Source: Acidimicrobiia bacterium (GTDB taxonomy: Bacteria > Actinomycetota > Acidimicrobiia > IMCC26256 > BP-133). Taken from it: 16,440 nucleotides of DNA. Below are positions 1 through 8,227 of the stretch, piece by piece (within the stretch, counting starts at the first letter, position 1; every line of letters starts with the position of its first letter). A program made the position numbers and the translations under genes. The notes beneath the pieces were generated by a model. It did not search any database and was not told where the DNA came from. It saw nothing but the letters and a program-made list of their open reading frames with translations. Location: the NCBI GenBank assembly GCA_025923175.1, contig JAICGL010000020.1, positions 1 to 16,440 on the forward strand, read 5' to 3'.

Positions 1-1
1 G

Positions 2-304
2 GCCTTCTCGGCCATGCTCATGGCCGGCCTCGACGGGATCCAGAACCGCATCGAGCCGCCCAAGCCGCTCGACAAGGACCTCTACGACCTCCCGCCCGAG
101 GAACTGGCGCAGGTGCCCCAGGTGCCGTCGTCCCTCGAGGAGGCCCTGTCGGCTCTGGAGGCGGACCACAAGTTCATGCTCGTGGGCGACGTCTTCACCC
201 AGGACGTCATCGACACCTGGATCGACTACAAGCGTTCCCGGGAGATCGACGCCGTGCGGCTCCGCCCGCACCCGTACGAGTTCTACCTGTACTACGACAT
301 CTAG
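2..304 (+). CDS. glnA: Glutamine synthetase type I, C-terminal part (5' end outside window)
   Basis: This is the last ~100 residues of a class I glutamine synthetase, which makes glutamine from glutamate, ammonia and ATP in the cytoplasm as a dodecamer. The reading frame is open from the window edge and the gene must start upstream. The segment contains the motif DLYDLPPEE. In regulated bacterial enzymes the tyrosine of this motif is the one adenylylated by GlnE, so this copy looks like the adenylylation-controlled housekeeping form. The C-terminal end, AVRLRPHPYEFYLYYDI, matches the family's typical C-terminus (VRxxPHPxEFxLYY). The stop is TAG. A strong terminator follows within about 20 bp, so this gene ends its transcript. 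The assignment is secure; only the missing N-terminus limits it. Confidence 0.95.
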   Translation, partial: AFSAMLMAGLDGIQNRIEPPKPLDKDLYDLPPEELAQVPQVPSSLEEALSALEADHKFMLVGDVFTQDVIDTWIDYKRSREIDAVRLRPHPYEFYLYYDI

Positions 305-324
305 ACCGACCAGAGGTTCTTGCG

Positions 325-358
325 ACCGCCCGGGGCTTTGGCCCCGGGCGGTTCGTTT
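325..358 (+). terminator. Rho-independent terminator of glnA
   Basis: A perfect 12-bp GC-rich stem (325-336 pairs with 341-352) closes a 4-nt loop. It is followed by TCGTTT, a short T-rich tail. It sits 20 bp after the glnA stop and points with that gene. It also argues against starting the next gene upstream at ATG 320, which would put the hairpin inside the coding region. Confidence 0.9.
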
Positions 359-370
359 ACCCTGGAGCTT

Positions 371-829
371 GTGAAGAAGTCGGCGCTGATTCTGCTGATC
401 GCCCTGGCCGCCGCCTGCGGCTCGTCTGGCGACAACTCCGGAGCGAAGACGGGCGACAACGGCGACGCGACGACGTCATCCTCTACGACCACCAGCTCGG
501 GTTCCGGGCCGGCAGCCGGCGATCCGGCAGGCACGCAGACAACTTCCGCCGGGCAGCCCGCCACCAACTCCCCGGGTCAGCCCGCCCCCACGCCCGGGGG
601 TCAGGTCACCACAACCACGCCGGCGGGCGGGTCCGCGACGACGAGCCCGTCCGGGGACGGCAGCGCCACCACCGCCCCCACGGCGGGCACACCCGGGACG
701 GGGACGGCGCCCCAGCCGGGCGCCACCACCACGACCGCGCCAGGGTCCGTGCCCGGCCCCTACCCCGGGGTCAACTGCCGTGAAGTCAACGACCCCGACA
801 AGGGCACCTACTACCAGTGCGGAGGATGA
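371..829 (+). CDS. Small Thr/Ser/Gly/Pro-rich lipoprotein, function unknown
   Basis: From the GTG at 371 this encodes 152 residues. The N-terminus is a lipoprotein signal peptide: two lysines, a hydrophobic stretch (ALILLIALAAA) and then a lipobox ending in Cys16 (LAAAC-GSS). The protein should therefore be lipid-anchored on the outer face of the membrane. Most of the mature part is low-complexity Thr/Ser/Gly/Pro/Ala with runs of threonines, like a flexible cell-wall-spanning linker. The last ~23 residues differ, with two cysteines (VNC and QCGG) and a charged NDPDKG segment, so they may form a small disulfide-closed tail. I chose GTG 371 because the longer frame from ATG 320 would run through the glnA terminator. 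A GGAG lies close upstream (364-367). No enzymatic domain is recognised. Thr-rich lipoproteins of this type are common in actinobacteria. Confidence 0.75.
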   Translation: MKKSALILLIALAAACGSSGDNSGAKTGDNGDATTSSSTTTSSGSGPAAGDPAGTQTTSAGQPATNSPGQPAPTPGGQVTTTTPAGGSATTSPSGDGSATTAPTAGTPGTGTAPQPGATTTTAPGSVPGPYPGVNCREVNDPDKGTYYQCGG

Positions 830-836
830 CGGCGCC

Positions 837-850
837 CTGACGCGCGTCAG
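837..850. other. 14-bp palindrome between convergent genes, possible weak bidirectional terminator
   Basis: CTGACGCGCGTCAG is a perfect palindrome. It lies between the stop of the lipoprotein gene and the converging stop of the serine protease, and it overlaps the protease stop codon. It could fold as a 5-bp stem with a 4-nt loop on either strand. There is no clear T-tract on either side, so a terminator role is only a possibility. Confidence 0.3.
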
Positions 851-1673
851 TTCGCGGCGATGGTTTCGTCGATCCAGGCGCGAATAGCCGGGTTGTTCAC
901 CTCGGTGTAGACGCCGGGGAACTTCTTCGTTGCGCAGCCCGTGCCCCAGCTCGTGATGCCGACCTGCATCAGGGTGCCGTTCTCGGTGCCGAACAGGGGG
1001 CCACCGCTGTCGCCAAGGCAGCTGTCCTTGCGAACTCGCCCGCACAGACCATGGTGAGCGTGTCGAGCCTCTTCCTGTAAACGTTCTGGCAGGGATCGTC
1101 ACCGACGACGGGCACAGTGACCTTCTGGAGGATCTCTGGGTAGACCGTCCTGCCCTTGGCAGTTACGGTCCCCCAGCCAATCGTGGTGAGGCGCACGCCG
1201 TGCTGCTCGAGGTCGTTGTCTCCGACGGGGGCGAGAGCAATCGGCGGAAAGAGGCTGGTGTTCACGGGATTTGGCAGGCGGATCAGCGCAACGTCATTGG
1301 CGTTCCGGGTTGGCGAGCCGAAGTCGTCGTTGACGAAGACATCGACGTCTTCGATTCGCAGGCCCTGGTCGTCGTTCGTCAGGTCCGTCCGCCCCACCGC
1401 GACCGCGACTTCCTCGTTGCCCAGGAAGCAGTGGGCGGCGGTCAGCACCCATTCGGCGTTGATCAACGAGCCGCCGCAGAACTGCTTGTCGAGGTCGTCG
1501 CCGTCGATCTCGTCGTCGAGGATCGCAACCATGAACGGGAACTCGCCGGGGTTTGCGTTGCTGCCGCCGATGATGTCAGTTCCGGGTTGCTTGGATCGTG
1601 CATCGGCCGTTTGGCTCAGGCCCGGAAGGACCAGGGCGAGCAGGGCCACCAGGACAACTCGGGTGCGCTTCAT
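847..1673 (-). pseudogene. Secreted trypsin-like serine protease (S1A), frameshifted before the catalytic serine
   Basis: This encodes a chymotrypsin-fold protease with trypsin-like features, for export. A Sec signal peptide (about residues 1-26) leads to a propeptide and an activation-type N-terminus IIGG (34-37). His81 lies in LTAAHC and Asp127 in NDVALIRL. The frame breaks near base 1029-1031, after VCAGEFA. In the next frame the gene continues as KDSCLGDSGGP, with the catalytic Ser and the Asp six residues before it that sets trypsin-like Lys/Arg specificity. It then reads SWGTGC...FPGVYTEV to a TGA at 847. One missing base restores a 275-residue protein of normal S1A length with all six cysteines placed as in the family. 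As written, translation stops at 969 without the serine. The ATG at 1673 has an AAAGG six bases upstream and lies 17 bp after the subtilase stop, so the two are probably co-transcribed. A sequencing or assembly error is as likely as a real mutation. Confidence 0.85.
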
Positions 1674-1690
1674 CTGAGACCTTTCTGTGT

Positions 1691-4600
1691 TCACTGGATT
1701 TGTGCGCCCTGGTGGGTGATGGCGACGACGGTTTCCCAGGGCGAGGCGTCCGGGTGGGAGATCGGCAGGTCGTATCTGATGAGGCCGAGGTAGACGCCGG
1801 GTTCGTCGAGGCCGGCCCATTCGACGGTCAGGTTGGCGACGCCGCCGGGGATGGCGGTGAGCGGATCGCCGCTGACCTGCAGCCCGGGGCCGGGCGGGTC
1901 GCCCAGCACGTCGGGGGCGGGGTCGGCGATGAGCCACGTCGTCAGGTCGAACGTGGCGATGGGGTCCGCGTCGAATCCCCGGACGGCGAACCGGTATGGG
2001 CCCGGTTCGGGGTCGGTCCAGATGATCGACTCGGCCGAGCCTTCTCGCTCGCTGAACTCGAGAAGATCGTCGTAGTCGAAGCCGTCGCCCTCGTCGTCGT
2101 AGAAGAGGAACAGGTCGATGTCGGCGAGCTGGTCGGTGAGCGCCGGACCTCCGGTCTCCGCGGCCACCGCCTGCGCTCCTGGTGGGACCTGCACGTCGAA
2201 GACGGTCACGCCGGGGCCCGGCTGGGCCAGGGCGTCGTCTTCGCCGCTGTTCTCGTCCTTGCCCACTGTCTGGTTCAGGATGGTCTGCGGCGCCGCCAGG
2301 CCGTAGCCCACGACCGACAGCACCCCGTCGTAGCCGGTCGAAACCGGGAAGGGTGCCTGTCCGCCAGGTTGTGTGGCGCCGAAGTTGAGCCGGACGGGAG
2401 GCTCGAACGGGGCTGGCCGCACCACGACCGGGAGGCGGACGGTTCGCCCGTCCTGCTCGTTGGTGAGGACCACGGCGCCGTCGAAGTACTGCTCGCCTGT
2501 GGGCGGGCTGGTCGGCGCAAAGGTGAGCCGCAACGTCTGACTCTGGCCCGGGTCGATGGAGAATTGCGCCGGCTCCACCGTGGCTTCGACCCCGGCGAGT
2601 CCGGTGAACGATGCCTGCCAGGTGCCCGGCTGCGGATCCACGCTGGTGAAGGTGCGGTCGGTGGAGCGGGTTCCGATCAGAGGATCGAAGGCGATGCTCG
2701 GGCGGTTGAGATCCGACGCGTCCACCGTGGGCTGGGCCGGGTCCCGGGTGGGAACCTGCGTCAACAGAAAGGCTTCGAACCTGCTCGTCGTCTCCCTCAG
2801 CACGAGGCCGGGGTCGGCGGCCCGGTTCGCATCGATGCGGCCGGCTCCGATCTCGAGCGGTGTCGTCGGCACCGACGGGATTCCGTTGGCGTCGTGGAGA
2901 ACGGCAGCGTTCGCCGTCGTCATCAGCGCCGACATCACCTCACTCGGGCTGAGGCCCGGATTGAGGTCGAGGAGGAGGGCCGCGACGCCGGCGGTGACGG
3001 GCGCGGAGAACGAGGTACCAAAGAGGGGGCGGAAGAGGCCGGGCGGTTCGATCGAGAATCCGCCGATGGGAACGTCCGGCGTATGGGCGGCGATGATGCT
3101 CGCAGCGGGGGCGATCAAGTCGGGTTTGAGGATGCTCGGGTAGATGAACGCCGGGCCTCGTGATGAGAACCGCAGCAGGATGTCTCCCCCGGTCGTCGGC
3201 ATCACCGTCCCGTCGGTGAAGGACGCGGTTGGGGCGGGCGCCGACGCCAGCAGGTCCCGGATCGCCATCCCATCGGTGGGTTGGAGGATGACGGTGGGAA
3301 GCCAGTACTCCTCGGGGTTGTACCGGAAGGTACGGGTGTTCGTGAAGAAGAGGCCCCCGGCCGCACCGAACTCCCAGAGGTTGCGACTGGTGAGAACGGC
3401 GCCCCCCTGAGGCCGGCACAGCACGACCTTCCCCTTCACCAGGGCGGGATCGAGCGTGTTTCGGGCGCAACGCTCCGCCAGGGCGGGGTCGGCCCCGGGG
3501 GCGGCGGCGGCGGTGCCGGCGATGAGGGGAAGCGTGGGGACGCCCGGGGTGGCGGTGATTCCCTCGGCGGTGATCACCGGGCCGTCCGGTCCGGCTGAGA
3601 CCGTCACCGTCGAGCCGAACGTCGTATCCAGCCCGGACGCTCCGACGGAGATGATCCACGGCGCGATGGCCGGGTGGTCAATGGAGACTTCCGGGCCGGA
3701 GTTGCCCGCCGAGTTGACCGCAACGACACCGGCGTCGACAGCGCGGAGGAAGCCCAGCGATATGGGGTCCATCAGGATCGACGGGTTACTGAACGGGCCG
3801 AGCGTGTCGATCAGAACGCCAACCGACATGTTGATCACGTCGACGCCGTCGGCCACGGCGGCGTCGATGGCTGCCGCCAGGTCGCTGTCGCTGCCCACCG
3901 AACCCTCGAAGGTCGGGACGATCCACACGGCCTTGTACGCGGCCACCCTGGCCCGGGGAGCGATCCCGGAGATCACCCCGAGTCCCATGTCGTTCCCGAG
4001 GAACTGCGGGTTGACGCCGTAGTTCCCGGCGGCGATCGACGCGACGCCGGTGCCGTGTCCGTCGGCGTCGCGAGGTGAGAGGAAGTCCTCCTCGGCCACC
4101 TTGTCGCCGAACCCGTCGTTGAAAAACCGCGCCCCGATCAGCTTGTTGTTGCACGAGGTGGCCGGGAAGTTCTCGCCTTCCTCGCACGTGCCTTTCCAGG
4201 TGGCGGGCGGCGCTTCGTAGGCGGGGCCGATGTAGTTGCGGGTGCCGTCGGCGGCGATCGGCGTGTCGGCGAAGCTCGGGTGCTCCGGGTAGATCCCGCT
4301 GTCGATCACACCGACGACGATTCCTTCACCGGCGTTGTCGGGGCCGCCGAGCCGGGCCCAGAGGCCTTCGGGCAGGCCGAGGTAGTCGGCTGGTTGGCCG
4401 CCGAGGTCGCCGTCCGGCGCGGTGGCCAGCGGCGACGTGCCCAGCGGCGCTGCGGCTATCGACGATGTGGTCGTCGACGCGGTGGTCGTCGACGCGGTGG
4501 CCGCGGTCGAGCCATTTGTCGCAGCGGTTTCTTCGGCGCTCTGGGGCCGGGGCCCGTAGGAGCGGATCCGGTCGGCGGTGACGGCCGCGACATCGTGCAG

Positions 4601-4930
4601 TCCCCGCAGACGCTCGGCTTGTTGTGCCGTCAATTGGGCCGAGAAGCCGGCGAGCGTCGTCCGGTAGCGGTACCCGACGGCATCGGTGTCGATGCCGGCC
4701 GCCTGAAGGGCGCCGATCTCGAGGCCGTCGAGGCGGCGGCGGTAATCGACGGCTTCAGGGCTCGCCGAGTCGAGCTTGCCTTCTCGGGCCAGGCCGGTGG
4801 CCAGCGGCTCAGCCCGCAACTGGACGATGTAAGTCGACCGCTCGGCGCTGGACGCAGTCGCCGGGACGAACCCGCCGAGACAGGCGAGCACAGCAACGGC
4901 GAACGCGCCCCGGACCCGCACCCGTCTCAT
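1691..4930 (-). CDS. Secreted subtilisin-like serine protease (S8), downstream copy of a tandem pair
   Basis: This is a 1,079-residue exported subtilase. Domains in order: a Sec signal peptide (1 to about 29); an I9-type inhibitor propeptide (about 31-124, with TYIVQLRAEP and YRYRTTLAGFSAQL); a Thr/Ser/Ala-rich linker (about 131-172); and the S8 catalytic domain with Asp210 (VVGVIDSGIYP), His292 (DGHGTGVASIAAG), Asn410 (SAGNSGPE) and Ser640 (FGTSFSAP). A PA-like insert (about 470-580) sits between Asn and Ser. The C-terminus (about 710-1079) is beta-rich, with a fibronectin/Ig-like part (SIDPGQSQTLRLTF) and a pre-peptidase-C-like part with acidic DDEGDGFDYDD that may bind calcium. All four catalytic residues are present. 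Its ATG overlaps the stop of the upstream paralogue by 4 bp and has only a weak ribosome site, so it is probably translationally coupled. Likely role: extracellular protein degradation or processing; the substrate is unknown. Confidence 0.95.
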   Translation of the reverse strand: MRRVRVRGAFAVAVLACLGGFVPATASSAERSTYIVQLRAEPLATGLAREGKLDSASPEAVDYRRRLDGLEIGALQAAGIDTDAVGYRYRTTLAGFSAQLTAQQAERLRGLHDVAAVTADRIRSYGPRPQSAEETAATNGSTAATASTTTASTTTSSIAAAPLGTSPLATAPDGDLGGQPADYLGLPEGLWARLGGPDNAGEGIVVGVIDSGIYPEHPSFADTPIAADGTRNYIGPAYEAPPATWKGTCEEGENFPATSCNNKLIGARFFNDGFGDKVAEEDFLSPRDADGHGTGVASIAAGNYGVNPQFLGNDMGLGVISGIAPRARVAAYKAVWIVPTFEGSVGSDSDLAAAIDAAVADGVDVINMSVGVLIDTLGPFSNPSILMDPISLGFLRAVDAGVVAVNSAGNSGPEVSIDHPAIAPWIISVGASGLDTTFGSTVTVSAGPDGPVITAEGITATPGVPTLPLIAGTAAAAPGADPALAERCARNTLDPALVKGKVVLCRPQGGAVLTSRNLWEFGAAGGLFFTNTRTFRYNPEEYWLPTVILQPTDGMAIRDLLASAPAPTASFTDGTVMPTTGGDILLRFSSRGPAFIYPSILKPDLIAPAASIIAAHTPDVPIGGFSIEPPGLFRPLFGTSFSAPVTAGVAALLLDLNPGLSPSEVMSALMTTANAAVLHDANGIPSVPTTPLEIGAGRIDANRAADPGLVLRETTSRFEAFLLTQVPTRDPAQPTVDASDLNRPSIAFDPLIGTRSTDRTFTSVDPQPGTWQASFTGLAGVEATVEPAQFSIDPGQSQTLRLTFAPTSPPTGEQYFDGAVVLTNEQDGRTVRLPVVVRPAPFEPPVRLNFGATQPGGQAPFPVSTGYDGVLSVVGYGLAAPQTILNQTVGKDENSGEDDALAQPGPGVTVFDVQVPPGAQAVAAETGGPALTDQLADIDLFLFYDDEGDGFDYDDLLEFSEREGSAESIIWTDPEPGPYRFAVRGFDADPIATFDLTTWLIADPAPDVLGDPPGPGLQVSGDPLTAIPGGVANLTVEWAGLDEPGVYLGLIRYDLPISHPDASPWETVVAITHQGAQIQ
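4467..4496. repeat. 15-bp direct repeat coding for a Thr-rich linker
   Basis: GTGGTCGTCGACGCG occurs twice in direct tandem inside the downstream subtilase gene, and the start of a third, degenerate copy follows. It encodes the TTTAS/TTTSS stretch of the linker between propeptide and catalytic domain. The upstream paralogue lacks this Thr-rich stretch, so the repeat probably expanded after the duplication by slippage or unequal exchange. Confidence 0.6.
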
Positions 4931-7900
4931 GTCCGGGTGATGGCGACGACCATCTCGCCCAACGGGTTGGCGGGATCGGGCACCGCGCTGTCATGGAACG
5001 TCACGAACCCGAGGTAGACGCCGGGTTCGTCGAGCCCGACCCATTCGAGAGCCAGCGTGCCGAGGCCGCCAACGGTGACCGGAACCGGGTCGTCGACGAC
5101 CTGGAGGCCGGGCGCAAGTGGATCCGACAGCACATCGGGCGTCGTGTCGTCGAGCACCCAGGTCGTCAGGTCGAAGGTGGCGACGGGATCGGCGCTCACC
5201 CCCCGGACGCTGATGCGGTAGGAGCCCGGGTCCGGGTCGAGGAGGAACAGCGCCTCCTGGGAAGCTGTTTCGCTGGCGTCGACGAAATCGTCCGAGCGGA
5301 ACCCGTCACCTTCGTCATCGTGGAAGATGAACAGGTCGAGGTCGACCAGCGGGTCACCGAAGCGCGCATCGTCGAGCTCTGCCGCCAGTGCTTTGGCGTC
5401 GGCGGGGACCGTGAGATCGAAGGTGGTCACCCCCGGGCCGGGCTGAGCGATCCGGTTCAGGTCTTCGCCGTCGTCGTCGAGGTCCAGTCCGACCGTCTGG
5501 TCGCGACGGACCTCCCCCCGGGCGAGCCCGTAGCCGAGCGCCGAGAGCTGCCCCGCGTAGCCCGTCGGGAGCACCAACGGAGCACGACCGGCCGGCTGGG
5601 TGGCACCGAAGTTCAGCTGCTCGGGCGCCTCGAAGTTCTCGGGCCGCAGGTTGACCGGAAGGCGGACGGTGCGGCCGTCCAGGTCATTGGTGAACACGAT
5701 CGCGCCGTCGACGTAGTCGCCGTTCCGGGCGCCGGCGGGTGTGAAGTCGAACTGCACCGTGTGGCTCTGGCCCGGCTCGATCGTGAACTGCGCGGGCGAG
5801 ACCGTCGCAGTGATGCCGGTCAGGCCCTCGATCGAAGCGGTCCAGCTGCCGGGCTGAGCGTCGATGCTGGTAAAGGTCCGGCGGGTCGAGCGGGGGCCGA
5901 TGAGCGGGTCGAAGGCGATGCTCGGCAGGTTGAGGTCGGTCGCCTCGATGATCGGCTGCGACGGGTCACGCGTCGGTACCTGGCCGCTGATGTAGTCCTG
6001 AAACCGTTCCGTCGTCTCGGTCAGGACGAGGCCGGGGTCGGCGGCCCGGTTCGGGTCGATGCGACCGGCTCCCTTGTCGAGTGCCGTCGCCGGCGTCATC
6101 GGCACCAGGGCGTCGATCAGGATGTCCGGCTCGGCGGTGGTCATCAGCGCCGACTTCAGTTCGCTCGGGCCGAGATCGGGATGGAGCGAACGGAGCAGGG
6201 CGGCGGCGCCGGCCGTCACGGGGACCGAGACGGAGGTACCACCGAATGGGCGGAAGCGCTCCGCCTTCGACCACTCGAACAGCGCCCCGGCGGCGGGAAC
6301 CTCGGGCGTGTGGGCGGCGATGACATCAACCCCCGGCGCCAGCAGGTCGGGCTTCAGAATGCTGAGCGATCCCAGCGCCGCACCCCGGGACGAGAAGCGC
6401 ACGACGACGTCGCCGGTGGCGGTCGGTGTCAGCGTTCCGGCGGTGAACGCCGCTGTGGCGTTCGGTGAGGATGCGATCAGTTGCCGGATGGCCGATGCAT
6501 CGGCGGCACTCACGATGACCGAGGGCAGCCACACGTCCCAGGTGTCCCGGAACGGTCGGGCCTGGGGTTGGTACAGGATGCCCCCGGCGGCCCCGGCGAG
6601 TGACAGGACGGCGCTGCCGACGAGAAAGCTCTCCGGCCGGCAGACGACCACCTTGCCGGCGACCAGGGCGGGGTCGAGCGAACCCTCGGCGCAGCGCTCC
6701 GCCGCCGCCGGCGTTGCCCCCGGAGCGGCGGCCGACGCCCCGTCGATGAGCGGTGTGGGCGGAAGCGCCGGAGTGGGAGAGATCCCCTGAGCGGTCACGA
6801 CGGGCCCGTCCGCCCCGCCCGACACCGTGGCCGTGGCGGCGTAGGTAACGGGGAGGGCCGAGGCGCCGGCGCTGATGGCCCAGGGAGTGTGGCCGGGCGC
6901 TTCGACCGTGTCGGGATCGGGTCCGGCGTTGCCGGCCGGCAGCACCGGCACGACTCCGGCGTCGAAGGCCCGGAGCAACGCCTGCGCCTCCACGTCGAGC
7001 ATGGTCGACTGGTCGGAGATCGGCAGCGTCGCGCCCAGTTCCGCGCCAATGGCATAGCTCAGGACGTCGATGCCGTCGGCCACCGCGGCGTCAATGGCGG
7101 CGACAAGATCGCTCGCCGCCGCGATGCCGGCGTCCGCCGCGGGGGCCGCCCAGAACGCTTTGTAGTGGGCGATCCGGGCGCGAGGGGCGATTCCCGAGAT
7201 CACGCCGACCCCGAGATCGTTGCCGAGATAGGAGGGGTCGACGCCGTAGTTCCCGGCGGCGATCGACGCCGTGCCGGTGCCGTGCCCCTCGACGTCACGC
7301 GGGGAGAGGAATTCCTGCTCGGCCACCTTCTCGACACCCAGCCCGTCGACGAAGTACCGCGCCCCGATCAGCTTGTTGTTGCACGTGGTGGCGGGCCAGG
7401 CCTCGCCCTCCTGGCAGATGCCGCGCCATGTGGCAGGCGGCGGCCCGTAGGCCGGGCCGATGTAGTGGCGCGTGCCGTCGGCCGCGATCGGCTCGTCGGC
7501 GAAACTCGGGTGTTCGGGGTAGATCCCGCCGTCGATGACACCGACGACGACATCCTCGCCGGCCTTCTCGGGGCCTCCGAGGCGGGCCCACAGCCCCTCG
7601 GGAAGGCCGAGGAATTCGGCGGGCTGACCGCTCAGATCTGCTTCCACGAGGGGTTCCGCAACGGTTGCCGGTCCGGGCGATCCCCCGGTTACCGCGGCCC
7701 GGGCCAACGCCGCGTGATGTATCGGCTTGACCGTATCGATCGAGGCCGGCCGGCGGTGCGGGACCGTGCGGATCCGGTCGGCGGTGACAGACGCCACTTC
7801 CTTCTCTGCGCGGATCCGGACTGCTTCCGCGGCCGTGAGGCGGGCGGAGAAACCGGCGACCGTGGTCCGGTAGCTGTATCCGACCTGCGCCTCGGACACG

Positions 7901-8145
7901 CCGGCGCCGAAGAGCACTCTCCTCTGGGTGGCATCGAGGAACTTGCGGTGGGCGACGGCCTGCGGGTTGCGTGGGTGGAACCTGTCGCCGGTCACACGGG
8001 AGGTGGTTGCGAGCGGCTCGGCGCGGAACTCGACGATGTACACGGCTCGCGTCGGATCCGACGCTCCCGTCGGCCCCGACGCCACGGCGGGGAAAGCTGC
8101 CCACAGGCAGGCGAGTACGGCGACGGCCACGCTCACCCGACGCAT
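4927..8145 (-). CDS. Secreted subtilisin-like serine protease (S8), upstream copy of a tandem pair
   Basis: This is a 1,072-residue exported subtilase, paralogous to the next gene along its whole length. Layout: signal peptide (1 to about 23); I9 propeptide (about 34-127, YIVEFRAEP and YSYRTTVAGFSARL); a linker without the Thr run; and the S8 catalytic domain with Asp205 (VVGVIDGGIYP), His288 (EGHGTGTASIAAG), Asn406 (PAGNAGPD) and Ser638 (GGTSVSVP). A PA-like insert (about 468-575) follows, then a long beta-rich C-terminus with an acidic DDEGDGF segment. The two paralogues share long blocks, for example around LGLPEGLWARLGGP and YGV. This copy differs where substrate is bound: VLSYAIG replaces the family-like VINMSVG, and GTSVSVP replaces GTSFSAP. 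The ATG at 8145 has a good purine-rich site (GGGGGAAGAG) just upstream. A strong hairpin lies 25 bp before the start, so expression may depend on read-through from the gene above. Confidence 0.95.
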   Translation of the reverse strand: MRRVSVAVAVLACLWAAFPAVASGPTGASDPTRAVYIVEFRAEPLATTSRVTGDRFHPRNPQAVAHRKFLDATQRRVLFGAGVSEAQVGYSYRTTVAGFSARLTAAEAVRIRAEKEVASVTADRIRTVPHRRPASIDTVKPIHHAALARAAVTGGSPGPATVAEPLVEADLSGQPAEFLGLPEGLWARLGGPEKAGEDVVVGVIDGGIYPEHPSFADEPIAADGTRHYIGPAYGPPPATWRGICQEGEAWPATTCNNKLIGARYFVDGLGVEKVAEQEFLSPRDVEGHGTGTASIAAGNYGVDPSYLGNDLGVGVISGIAPRARIAHYKAFWAAPAADAGIAAASDLVAAIDAAVADGIDVLSYAIGAELGATLPISDQSTMLDVEAQALLRAFDAGVVPVLPAGNAGPDPDTVEAPGHTPWAISAGASALPVTYAATATVSGGADGPVVTAQGISPTPALPPTPLIDGASAAAPGATPAAAERCAEGSLDPALVAGKVVVCRPESFLVGSAVLSLAGAAGGILYQPQARPFRDTWDVWLPSVIVSAADASAIRQLIASSPNATAAFTAGTLTPTATGDVVVRFSSRGAALGSLSILKPDLLAPGVDVIAAHTPEVPAAGALFEWSKAERFRPFGGTSVSVPVTAGAAALLRSLHPDLGPSELKSALMTTAEPDILIDALVPMTPATALDKGAGRIDPNRAADPGLVLTETTERFQDYISGQVPTRDPSQPIIEATDLNLPSIAFDPLIGPRSTRRTFTSIDAQPGSWTASIEGLTGITATVSPAQFTIEPGQSHTVQFDFTPAGARNGDYVDGAIVFTNDLDGRTVRLPVNLRPENFEAPEQLNFGATQPAGRAPLVLPTGYAGQLSALGYGLARGEVRRDQTVGLDLDDDGEDLNRIAQPGPGVTTFDLTVPADAKALAAELDDARFGDPLVDLDLFIFHDDEGDGFRSDDFVDASETASQEALFLLDPDPGSYRISVRGVSADPVATFDLTTWVLDDTTPDVLSDPLAPGLQVVDDPVPVTVGGLGTLALEWVGLDEPGVYLGFVTFHDSAVPDPANPLGEMVVAITRT

Positions 8146-8169
8146 CTCTTCCCCCCAGCTACAAATTGG

Positions 8170-8203
8170 GTGCAGGCCGGCGGGTCACCCCGCCGGCCTG
8201 CAC
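8170..8203 (-). terminator. Strong hairpin between the imelysin-like gene and the first subtilase
   Basis: A perfect 15-bp GC-rich stem (8170-8184 with 8189-8203) closes a 4-nt loop. On the minus strand it is followed by CCAATTTG, a weak U-rich tail. It sits 24 bp after the stop of the 8228-9376 gene and 24 bp before the subtilase ATG. That leaves no room for a normal promoter between hairpin and subtilase. It is either a leaky terminator that sets the ratio of the two products, or an RNA-stability hairpin. Confidence 0.8.
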
Positions 8204-8227
8204 TGATCGGATCAGGACTGGATCGAA

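Noticed and set aside
320..370. Upstream ATG start for the lipoprotein
   Set aside because: It would translate through the glnA terminator hairpin and bury the signal peptide; GTG 371 gives a normal lipoprotein leader.
476..1102. Minus-strand frame overlapping the lipoprotein and protease genes
   Set aside because: It is an out-of-frame reading of both neighbours. The genuine protease C-terminus is in the third frame, ending at 847.
1674..1937. N-terminal extension of the trypsin-like protease frame
   Set aside because: The extension is antisense-quality Arg/Pro-rich sequence overlapping the subtilase 3' end. The ATG at 1673 has a ribosome site and a clear signal peptide.
1598..3163. Long plus-strand open frame opposite the downstream subtilase (also 4624-6468 and 6889-8310 opposite the pair)
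   Set aside because: These are antisense shadows of very GC-rich genes. Their translations are Arg/Gly/Val-rich without recognisable domains, and the minus-strand frames contain complete catalytic motifs.
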